In this document: piece by piece, positions 1 to 7,068 of the stretch | Position numbering within the stretch: position 1 is the first letter of the stretch | How the letters are laid out: each line of letters starts with the position of its first letter | NCBI RefSeq assembly: GCF_004011805.1 | Contig: NZ_RCHJ01000026.1 | Location: 1 to 64,000, forward strand | DNA: 64,000 bases | Reading direction: 5' to 3' | Origin: Piscinibacter defluvii | GTDB taxonomy: Bacteria > Pseudomonadota > Gammaproteobacteria > Burkholderiales > Burkholderiaceae_C | Notes under the pieces: model-generated | Database searches by the model: none | What the model was told of the DNA's origin: nothing | The model's input: the letters and a program-made list of their open reading frames with translations, nothing else | Made by a program: the position numbers and the translations under genes

Positions 1-2
1 TG

Positions 3-206
3 CGCCGCGGCCTGATCAAACGTGCGCTTGGGCCGCGCACCGTGAAGCGTCACGGTGCGAAGCTCTTCGAGCTGCTTGATCAGCCAGGCCTGCGCTTCGC
101 CAGCACTTGTGAAACCGCGCTGGCGAAATCGAGTGCCGCGCCAGATCTTGTCGACCTGCCAGGTACCGCCTTCGTCGGGGTGGATCCCCCGTGTTGATCG
201 GCCCAT
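3..206 (-). CDS. Tyrosine-type integrase, N-terminal fragment (runs off the left edge)
   Basis: Only the first 68 codons are visible; the reading frame is open to the window edge. The start ATG at 206-204 is preceded by AAAGGAGTTGAACC, a strong ribosome binding site with good spacing. The visible part begins MGRSTRG, has a Trp/Arg-rich beta-strand region (GTWQVDKIWRGTRFRQRGF) and then a helix WLIKQLEELR, which matches the arm-type DNA-binding N-terminus of phage/ICE integrases. The catalytic domain would lie outside the window, so the family call rests on the N-terminus only. It is the third gene of a minus-strand recombination module, and its first ~127 bp overlap the 3' end of the HTH gene before it, in another frame. 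Confidence 0.6.
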   Translation of the reverse strand, partial: MGRSTRGIHPDEGGTWQVDKIWRGTRFRQRGFTSAGEAQAWLIKQLEELRTVTLHGARPKRTFDQAAA

Positions 207-463
207 GGTTCAACTCCTTTCTGTGGAATGGGCCGTCCGTTCCTGCGCGCATTCTGCGCCGGCTCGGAGGCGCTGGCAGAGGTGTCCGGCGCCTGCGAGG
301 CCGCCTTCAACTCGTCGAAGGCGCGATCGAGGTCGTACACGTCGAAGATCAGGCTGGTGCCCACGCGGATCGGCGTGACACGCGGGCGGATCAGGCTGTC
401 GAAGGTCCGGCGTTTCAGACCGACATGCGCCATGGCTTCGGAAAGGGGCAGGCCGCGGCTCAT
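80..463 (-). CDS. Small helix-turn-helix protein of an integrase module
   Basis: A 127-residue protein whose N-terminus (MSRGLPLSEAMAHVGLKRRT) reads like a winged-helix/excisionase-type DNA-binding segment followed by IRPRVTPIRVGTSLIFDVYDLD, a typical beta-hairpin plus residues found after such helices. Its start ATG overlaps the TGA of the upstream integrase (ATGA at 460-463), so the two are translationally coupled. The C-terminal third is Ser/Thr/Ala-rich and low in complexity, and this part overlaps the next integrase gene by 127 bp in another frame. A role as excisionase, directionality factor or regulator of the recombinases is an inference from position; no enzymatic motif is present. 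Confidence 0.6.
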   Translation of the reverse strand: MSRGLPLSEAMAHVGLKRRTFDSLIRPRVTPIRVGTSLIFDVYDLDRAFDELKAASQAPDTSASASEPAQNARRNGRPIPQKGVEPWADQHGGSTPTKAVPGRSTRSGAALDFASAVSQVLAKRRPG

Positions 464-1596
464 GACGACTGCTCCACAGGGGCGCCCTCGGGCGCGCACG
501 CGGGCGCATCGGCCTGGCCCGCCTTGCCCATCGTGCCTACATAGAACGTGCTGGATCGCAGACGCGAGTGACCCAGGCGAATGGCCGTCCGGTAGCGCGC
601 ATCGGCATCGTTCTCCGGGCGCTCATGCTGGCCGCGCACCGGGGAGGGTGCACCGGTGTCAGCCTCGTAGCCATCGTTCGCCGACTGGTGCCGCAGACCG
701 TGTGCCGTAACGCCCAGCGCGTTGCGAGTGATGCCGAACCGCCGAAGCACGTTATAGAAGCGGTCCTGGTTCTGTGCTGCCGTGCGACCCGGCTCACCCA
801 CGTACCAGCCCTTGGCGACGACGGACTGCAGCCGCGTGAGCAACTCGCGCTGCTCTTCGGTTTGCAGCGGCTCGTCGCGCGGGCGCCCACCCTTCGTGCC
901 TTGTGCGAAGCGCACGAACTCCTCGCACTCCGGGTAGGCCGCGGCGTCGCGCTCGAAGGCCAGCTCCCGAGGGATCAGCGCGCCGTGTGGCCGGAAGTGC
1001 CGTGCCTCCTTGGGCCGGGCACCGAACCGGTAGCAGATCTCCAACTGCAGGCCGACCCACGGGTCGAAGGCGGCCACCTCGGCGATCTTGGCTTCGATGT
1101 CGACACCATGGGCCGTCCAGCTGCGGTCTTCCACCGCCACCTGTTTGCGGTGCACGTGCGGCGAATCGGCGCCGACGTAGAAGGCCACCTCGCGCACCAG
1201 GCCGGGCCGCCCGATCCAGCCCGCGAAGGTGCGCAGGAAGGACAGGTAGTTGTGGATGCTGGCGGTGGCCATGTCGCGCTGCAGCCAGCGCGCTACCACC
1301 GCCTGCACATGGCGCTGCTTGAGGACGCGCGGGTCGGCCTCCCGGAACGTCGTGTGAGTGCGCAGTTCGTTGAAGAAGCTGAAGTAGAAGTACTCGCGGT
1401 CCCTCATGGTCTTGAAGGACACCACCTTGTACAGCTTGGCGTGCTGGCTGTTGTGCTGCTTGACGATGGCGTCCAGCACACGCTTCCAGTCGCTCGTGCC
1501 GATCGGCAGCGACGCCAGCACCGCAGCGGGGTCGCGTCCTTCACCTGCTTGCTTGCGGAGTTCGTGCCTGCCGCGTTGTCTTGTCTTCGAACCCAT
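460..1596 (-). CDS. Tyrosine recombinase / integrase of a genomic island
   Basis: A 378-residue site-specific recombinase. The chosen ATG at 1596 has GGAG six bases upstream (TTGGAGATCGAT-ATG); an upstream in-frame ATG lacks this. The N-terminal half is an alpha-helical SAM-like core-binding domain (YFYFSFFNELRTHTTF..., ATASIHNYLSFLRTFAGWIG). The catalytic half shows the active-site set: Arg in CYRFGARPKEARH, the H-x-x-R box in TAHGLRHQS, and a C-terminal LGHSRLRSSTFYV with the histidine and the nucleophilic Tyr. It resembles the integrase_1-type enzymes that sit at ends of integrative elements. It is first in the leftward module and couples to the HTH gene by an ATGA overlap. Whether this enzyme or the truncated neighbour drives integration at the tRNA cannot be told here. 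Confidence 0.85.
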   Translation of the reverse strand: MGSKTRQRGRHELRKQAGEGRDPAAVLASLPIGTSDWKRVLDAIVKQHNSQHAKLYKVVSFKTMRDREYFYFSFFNELRTHTTFREADPRVLKQRHVQAVVARWLQRDMATASIHNYLSFLRTFAGWIGRPGLVREVAFYVGADSPHVHRKQVAVEDRSWTAHGVDIEAKIAEVAAFDPWVGLQLEICYRFGARPKEARHFRPHGALIPRELAFERDAAAYPECEEFVRFAQGTKGGRPRDEPLQTEEQRELLTRLQSVVAKGWYVGEPGRTAAQNQDRFYNVLRRFGITRNALGVTAHGLRHQSANDGYEADTGAPSPVRGQHERPENDADARYRTAIRLGHSRLRSSTFYVGTMGKAGQADAPACAPEGAPVEQSS

Positions 1597-2680
1597 ATCG
1601 ATCTCCAAGTGGTTGACCCAGGGAGCCAGCCGGGGTCGATGGCCTACCTGGAACACGGCGTTGGGGCGCGCCACGTCAAGGTGTTCCGTCTCGAAGCGGC
1701 GCGGAGGCGAAGAGCGGTGTCCACATCCAGCGGGCCTCGATGCTGGAAGGGTTCGTCCAAAAGTGCGGCCGAGCCGGCCGCTGGAGGTCTTAAAAAATCG
1801 GAAGCTGCCCGGACGACACGCGCGCGTTTCCGCACGAGGTCATCGATGCGCTCATGGCGCAGACCGCGCAGCCGCCTGACTTCGAAGTCGGGGCTGCGGT
1901 GGCGACCAGGTTCAACTGGTCATGCAGTGGGCAAGCAGAGTTGATCCCTCGGCTCCTGCTGGACGCGCCCCCTTCCACCGAGGGCGTGCAGGGTCATGGT
2001 GGTCTTCGGCCGGCATGCTGCGCAATTGCAGCGCGTGCCGGCCGAACGCCCGCAAGGGCAGTGGCCGTGACGAGGGAATTCAGGGATCGCAACGCGAACG
2101 CATTGCGGGGTGTGGCTGCAGGTGCTCGCGGGCGAGCCTGGCAGCGCATCGCATCTCGGGGATGCGGATCAATCAGAGGGATGGGGGCCGCGTCTTGCAC
2201 GGCCGCGTAACTCGTCTAAGCAGGCTACGCGATGGAAGTGCGGGTCACGACCGCTAACGGCTGCTTCAGCGGCTGAGCGCTCGGTGGCAGCGTCCGGCCT
2301 GCTGTTGACTTGACGTCCTGCTGCAGGCACCGCAGGGCTGATTGAGAGTTGAACGCAAGCGGGTGTGTGATGTCAACAGCGCCGGGAACGCGGCGCATGT
2401 TCATCGGGCAGGAACCGACCACTTGATCCGGGCAGAGATGCAATTAGGTGCGACAAGACGCCGTGCAGCACTGACGATGCCGTCTTCCCCTCGGGCTTGA
2501 CCTTCTTCTGCCATGCCTCTAGTTGGGCGCGGACGAGGCCGACAAATCAGGCGGACAAAGTGGTCCTACCTCGGCGGCAGCTGGGCTGGCTGAAGGGGTC
2601 CATCGACCGAGAGCCTTTGCCACATGGGTCGGACATTGGAGGCGTGCCGCCCCCTCTCGGAGGCTGCCAGAAGGCCAAAT
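1597..2680. other. Intergenic region of ~1.1 kb without a convincing gene
   Basis: No reading frame here has a plausible start with a ribosome binding site and recognisable protein features. Around 1797-1990 the plus strand carries a short open stretch (…FPHEVIDALMAQTAQ…) that reads like coding sequence but has no start and a stop just before it; it may be a remnant of a lost gene. The region must contain the promoter of the leftward integrase module near 1597-1650. Confidence 0.5.
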
Positions 2681-4156
2681 TCAGGGCTTTACCGCCAACT
2701 CATCGGCCACGGCCTGGAAGGCCTCCAGCGCCGCCTGCAGGTTCTCGACGATCTCGGCTGCGATGACATCGGGTGTCGGCAGGCTGTCCACGTCGTCGAG
2801 GCTCTCGTCCTTCAGCCAGAAGATGTCCAGGTTCAGCTTGTCGCGCTTCAGCAGTTCATCGACCTCGAACTTCTTGAAGCGCTCGGTCTCGCGCCGCTGG
2901 CCTAACTGGCCGACCTGATAGCGGGCCACAAAGTCCTGCAGGTCCTTGGTGTCCAGCGGGTTCTTCTTCAGCGTGAAGTGCAGGTTGGTGCGGAAGTCGT
3001 AGATCCACAGCGCCTTCGTGTTCGGCTTGCCGTCGGCACGCGGGGGTCGCTTGTCGAAGAACAGCACATTGGCCTTCACGCCCGGCTTGTAGAAGATGCC
3101 GGTGGGCAAGCGCAGCAGGGTGTGGAAGTCGAACTGCTCCAGCAAGCGCCGCCGGATGCCTTCGCCCGCGCTGCCAGCTTCGAACAGCACGTTGTCGGGG
3201 AGCACCACGCCGGCCCGCCCGTCGCTGCTCATCACCGTCATGATGTGCTGCATGAAGTTGAGCTGCTTGTTGCCGGTGGTGAACTTGAAGTCCTCGCGCT
3301 CGTAGTCTTCGCGCTCGGTGTCGACCTCGCCGTCTTCGCCGATCACCTTGTAACTGCTCTTCTTGCCGAAGGGCGGGTTGGTCAGGATCACGTCATAGCG
3401 CTCGCCGGGGTCGGCGGCCAGCGCGTCGGTGCTTCGGATCGGGCTTTCGCCGTTGCCGATGCCATGCAGGTAGAGGTTCATCGCGCAAAGGCGCACCACC
3501 TCGTCGACGATGTCGTTGCCGCTGAAGGTCTGCTCGCGCAGCCGCCGCTGCGCCGTGCGGTCACGCGCCTGTGCGCCGCCGTGCTCCTTCATGTACTCGT
3601 AGGCCGACAGCAGAAAGCCGCCGGTGCCGCAGGCCGGGTCGTGCACGGTTTCGCCGATGCGCGGTGCCAGCACATGCACCATGGCCTGGATCAGCGGGCG
3701 CGGCGTGAAGTACTGGCCCGCGCCGCTCTTCACTTCGGCGGCGTTGCGCTCCAGCAGGCCTTCGTAGATGGCGCCCTTCACGTCCACGCCGATGCCGATC
3801 CAGGTTTCGGCGTCGATCAGCGACACCACGCGCTTCAACTTGGCCGGGTCGGTCAGCTTGTTCTGCGCGCCGCGGAAGATCGTTCCGATCAGGCCCTTCT
3901 CGCGGGCCAGCGCTTCCAACGCATGGCGGTACTGGATCTCCAGTTCGTCGCCAGCCAGCGGCGCCAGCTTGTCCCAGCGCCACGCGGCCGGGATGGTGCT
4001 GGGCTCGCCCAGCAGTTCGGCACGCTCCTGGTCCATCTTCAGAAACAGCAAGTAGGTGATCTGTTCGACGTAGGCGCCGTAGTGGATCCCATGTCCGCGC
4101 AGGACGTGGGCGTAGTTCCAGACCTTGCCCACTAGGGCGGTGTAGTCGTTGCTCAT
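2681..4156 (-). CDS. hsdM: Type I restriction-modification DNA methyltransferase subunit HsdM
   Basis: A 491-residue N6-adenine methyltransferase of a type I restriction-modification complex (M2S modification, R2M2S restriction). The start MSNDYTALVGKVWNYAHVLR is the family's typical N-terminus, so an in-frame codon further upstream was not used. The N-terminal helical HsdM domain spans about residues 5-130, followed by the SAM-binding motif I DPACGTGG at 173-180 and the catalytic motif IV NPPF at 260-263. Length is normal for the family. It is separated from hsdS and hsdR, which lie on the same strand, by a toxin-antitoxin pair on the other strand, so hsdM probably has its own promoter in 4157-4341 or depends on read-through. 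Nothing looks broken. Confidence 0.95.
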   Translation of the reverse strand: MSNDYTALVGKVWNYAHVLRGHGIHYGAYVEQITYLLFLKMDQERAELLGEPSTIPAAWRWDKLAPLAGDELEIQYRHALEALAREKGLIGTIFRGAQNKLTDPAKLKRVVSLIDAETWIGIGVDVKGAIYEGLLERNAAEVKSGAGQYFTPRPLIQAMVHVLAPRIGETVHDPACGTGGFLLSAYEYMKEHGGAQARDRTAQRRLREQTFSGNDIVDEVVRLCAMNLYLHGIGNGESPIRSTDALAADPGERYDVILTNPPFGKKSSYKVIGEDGEVDTEREDYEREDFKFTTGNKQLNFMQHIMTVMSSDGRAGVVLPDNVLFEAGSAGEGIRRRLLEQFDFHTLLRLPTGIFYKPGVKANVLFFDKRPPRADGKPNTKALWIYDFRTNLHFTLKKNPLDTKDLQDFVARYQVGQLGQRRETERFKKFEVDELLKRDKLNLDIFWLKDESLDDVDSLPTPDVIAAEIVENLQAALEAFQAVADELAVKP

Positions 4157-4341
4157 CGAGTCGAATTGAAAGGCAGGGGGCCGCCGGGAAAAGAACCATC
4201 GGCGCAAGTCGTTGATTTACAAGCGTTTATGATCTCGCGCAGCGTTGTTTTCTTCGGCGACGGATAACAAGCCCGCGCCGGCGAGAACCGAGGCCGGATC
4301 ATGGCATTCCTTCGTGGCGCCCCCAGCCGATTGGGCAGAGA

Positions 4342-5052
4342 ATGATGGTTCCTCCTTGCTCCATGGCCACCTTCGACAAGACCGACATCCGCCACCAGGG
4401 TGCCTATACCCTGGCCGAGGCTGCACGCTATCTCAAGCTGCCGCAGGCCACGCTGCGCGCGTGGGCCGTGGGTCGCGACTACCCCGTGGCTGAAGGGCAG
4501 AACCGCTTCAAGGCGCTGATCAAGCCCGCCCGGGGCAAGCCGCCGCTGCTGTCGTTCTTCAACCTGATCGAGGCCCATGTGCTGCGCGCACTGCGCACCG
4601 AGCATGGTGTGTCGATCAAGGCGCTTCGCAACTCCATCGCCTACGCCGAGCGCACGCTGAAGATTGACCGGCTCTTGTTGCGCGAGGACCTGCGCACGCA
4701 TGGTGGCAAAGTGCTGTTGGATCACTACGGCCAACTGATCGACCTCTCGGCCTCGGGCCAGATCGCCATACGCAAGGCGCTGGAGGATCATCTGGCCCGC
4801 GTCGAGTGGGACGAGTGGAAGTTCCCCGTGCGCCTGTACCCCTACCCGACTGCGACACTCGACGGGCGGCGGCCAATCGCGATCGACGCCCACATCGCCT
4901 TCGGCCGCCCGGTGCTGGTGGCGCAGGGCGTGTCCACCCACACCATCGCCGAACGGCTGGACGCCGGCGAGTCGGTCGATGACCTGGCCGCCGACTACGA
5001 CGTGACGCAGGCGGACATCGAGCAAGCGGCGTTGTACGAACGCGCGGCCTGA
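4342..5052 (+). CDS. Antitoxin-like protein with HTH and DUF433 domain
   Basis: A 236-residue protein; starts at ATG 4342 or, without the first seven residues, at ATG 4363 (MATFDKTDIRHQG), and no ribosome binding site decides between them. Near the N-terminus GAYTLAEAARYLKLPQATLRAWAVG is a MerR-like helix-turn-helix. The C-terminal ~60 residues (IDAHIAFGRPVLVAQGVSTH, then a helix-turn-helix-like VDDLAADYDVTQADIEQA) are a DUF433 domain, known as the antitoxin half of DUF433/PIN-like pairs. The partner follows 21 bp downstream. The pair sits on the plus strand between hsdS and hsdM, so it may also act as a stabiliser of the restriction locus; that is inference. The HTH suggests it represses its own promoter in 4157-4341. 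Confidence 0.75.
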   Translation: MMVPPCSMATFDKTDIRHQGAYTLAEAARYLKLPQATLRAWAVGRDYPVAEGQNRFKALIKPARGKPPLLSFFNLIEAHVLRALRTEHGVSIKALRNSIAYAERTLKIDRLLLREDLRTHGGKVLLDHYGQLIDLSASGQIAIRKALEDHLARVEWDEWKFPVRLYPYPTATLDGRRPIAIDAHIAFGRPVLVAQGVSTHTIAERLDAGESVDDLAADYDVTQADIEQAALYERAA

Positions 5053-5073
5053 CGAGGCCGCGATTCATAGGCC

Positions 5074-5499
5074 TTGAGCCGCGTCTTCTTCACCGACCGC
5101 GACCTGGGCAAGCAGTTCCCGGCCCGCCTGCGTGAAGCCGGGCTCACTGTGGAACGGCACGCGGACCATTTCGCGCCCGATGCACCGGACGAGGTCTGGC
5201 TGCCCGAGGTGGGCCGCCGTGGCTGGATCGTGCTGACGCACGACGAGCGCATCCGCTACAAGCCCAACGAACTGGCCGCCGTGATGCGCCACCGCGTGCC
5301 GCTGCTGGTGGTGCAGGGCCAGGCGCCGTTCCCGCAATTGGCAGAGTGGTTCGTACAGACCCTGCCGCGCATCGCGGCGTTCTTGGACGCGCACGAGCCA
5401 CCCTACATCGCCAAGGTCCAGCGGCCCACACCCAAGGAACTGGCGCTGCGGGCGGATGCTCCGGGCCGCGTGGTCTTGTGGGTGCCGGCGCGAACCTGA
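5074..5499 (+). CDS. PIN-like domain toxin (DUF5615/PIN_8-like)
   Basis: A 141-residue protein read from a TTG codon; no ATG gives the full N-terminus. MSRVFFTDRDLGKQFPARLR starts with an acidic pair (TDRDLG) after a hydrophobic strand, and GWIVLTHDERIRYKPNE supplies the second acidic cluster, the pattern of the PIN-like ribonuclease fold found in partners of DUF433 antitoxins. It lies 21 bp after the DUF433 gene. Predicted activity is metal-dependent RNA cleavage held in check by the antitoxin. The reduced TTG start could keep toxin expression low compared with the antitoxin. Residue-level proof of activity is not available from sequence alone. Confidence 0.7.
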   Translation: MSRVFFTDRDLGKQFPARLREAGLTVERHADHFAPDAPDEVWLPEVGRRGWIVLTHDERIRYKPNELAAVMRHRVPLLVVQGQAPFPQLAEWFVQTLPRIAAFLDAHEPPYIAKVQRPTPKELALRADAPGRVVLWVPART

Positions 5500-5538
5500 G
5501 CCAGCTTCAAATCGGATCTCGTGCCGGTGCCTGCGAGC

Positions 5539-7068
5539 CTATCCAGCCGACTCAATTCTCCGATTCGATGCGGCGCGCTCGAAGGGGCGTCCACGGCGGC
5601 GAGGTGCGGCGGAGGTGCCGCCTCGTCCAACTGCGGCAAGGCGGGCGAGCAGAGCGGACGCAGGTTCGTCCGTCGGATCTTGCGGGACGAGTTGACCGGA
5701 GAACGCAGCTTGCAACACAGATTGGCGCAATGACTTCCCACGGCCCGTCTCGACGACGAGCGAACTCGCGAGGTTGTCCAAGCGCGCAAGCTCCGTCGCA
5801 GCCAACTGGACTATCTCGTGCTGCTCTGCCGGCGGAGGTATCGGCACTGGAAGATCGCGACAGATTTCGAGCGTCAGGTTGACCTGGCCGACGGTTGCCT
5901 TCGACTTGGACGCGAGCCAGTCCTGGGCGACCCGGCTGAGCAGGTAGTACGCGAGGAAGTGCCTATCCAACCCGTCCAGCGGACGGAACACGGCGACGGC
6001 CTGATTCATGTTCCATTCCCGATGTGTGTCGGGAACGATGGAAACCTTTCCAAGCGGCGGCCCGACGATATTCATCACCACGTCGCCCGGGAGGAGTTTT
6101 GAGCGCGAGAGCGCATTTGAGTGGGTGGCTGCGTCGACAAAGGTCGGATCAATCGTGAAGTCGAGCGAACCGTCGAAGGTCAGGTTGTAGACCTTGATGA
6201 ACGGGACGCCCACAGGCTCGCTGTGCATGGCGCTCGCCAGTGGCGTCGTGCCCTTGGTGATGAAGTCACAAACTGCCTCAGCACGAGCCCAGATCCATCC
6301 ATCTGGAAGGATGGGGAGGCTTGTCAGGTCGTCGGGCCGAGCCTGAACGTCACCCTTCACTCGTCGATGCCTCGTTGAGCCAGACATTCGTTCGAGCAAT
6401 GCCTCGCCAGGCTCATCGGAACTGGACCGCGCATGCCGCCACGCTGCGGTCAGTGCGCCCGTGATAGCGGCCTTCAGGACAGACTGCCGATAGCGCTTCA
6501 GCAATTCTTGAGTGCGCTCCAGCGCGCGCTCGCCTTCGTCGATCTCGCTGAAGAGTTCTTCGATGCGGGAGACGATGCGTTTTTGTTCCGCCAGTGGTGC
6601 AACCGGCACCGCCACCTCGCGCAGGTAGTCTGTGGGCACGCGCTGCTGACCGACGGCGCCTTGCATGTTGCGTTGAGCATCGCGGCGAAAGGACGACTGC
6701 ACCAAGTAGTAGCGAAGGTACCCGGGCAACGCGGCGCCGTTCGGTCGAAGCACATGGAACTCTGTCGAACCACAACCAACGCCTTCGTGCAGGCCTCGAG
6801 CGACGGCAATCTTCCCGTTCTCCATGCAAGGCGTGATCTTGGCGAACAGCACATCACCGTTACGAAAGCGTGTGAAGCCCTTTTTCACTTCGCCAAAGGT
6901 TCGGGTGCCTGAAACATCAATGTGGCCGGTGAGTGGTTCAACAGCGGCCATCGGAACGAAAGTCACCTCTTGACTGTCGGGAACGGTGGTTGATGCACCG
7001 GGCGGGTTGATCAGTGTGATCTCGTCAAGCTTCGCCTGGGCCCAGCCCGGCGGCAATTCGGCCGTCAT
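5539..7068 (-). CDS. hsdS: Type I restriction-modification specificity subunit HsdS
   Basis: A 509-residue DNA-recognition subunit with the expected two target recognition domains. The first half (PPGWAQAKLDEITLINPPG … PLAEQKRIVSRIEELFSEID) ends in the conserved coiled-coil spacer helix; the second half (LPDGWIWARAEAVCDFITKG … PPPAEQHEIVQLAATELARL) repeats the layout with a different recognition domain, so a bipartite asymmetric target is expected. ATG overlaps the stop of hsdR (ATGA at 7065-7068), so the two are coupled. The C-terminal tail is Arg/Gly-rich and low in complexity. The recognition sequence cannot be predicted by eye. Confidence 0.93.
   Translation of the reverse strand: MTAELPPGWAQAKLDEITLINPPGASTTVPDSQEVTFVPMAAVEPLTGHIDVSGTRTFGEVKKGFTRFRNGDVLFAKITPCMENGKIAVARGLHEGVGCGSTEFHVLRPNGAALPGYLRYYLVQSSFRRDAQRNMQGAVGQQRVPTDYLREVAVPVAPLAEQKRIVSRIEELFSEIDEGERALERTQELLKRYRQSVLKAAITGALTAAWRHARSSSDEPGEALLERMSGSTRHRRVKGDVQARPDDLTSLPILPDGWIWARAEAVCDFITKGTTPLASAMHSEPVGVPFIKVYNLTFDGSLDFTIDPTFVDAATHSNALSRSKLLPGDVVMNIVGPPLGKVSIVPDTHREWNMNQAVAVFRPLDGLDRHFLAYYLLSRVAQDWLASKSKATVGQVNLTLEICRDLPVPIPPPAEQHEIVQLAATELARLDNLASSLVVETGRGKSLRQSVLQAAFSGQLVPQDPTDEPASALLARLAAVGRGGTSAAPRRRGRPFERAASNRRIESAG

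Noticed and set aside
568-1944. A 458-codon plus-strand open frame
   Set aside because: It is antisense to a well-supported tyrosine recombinase.
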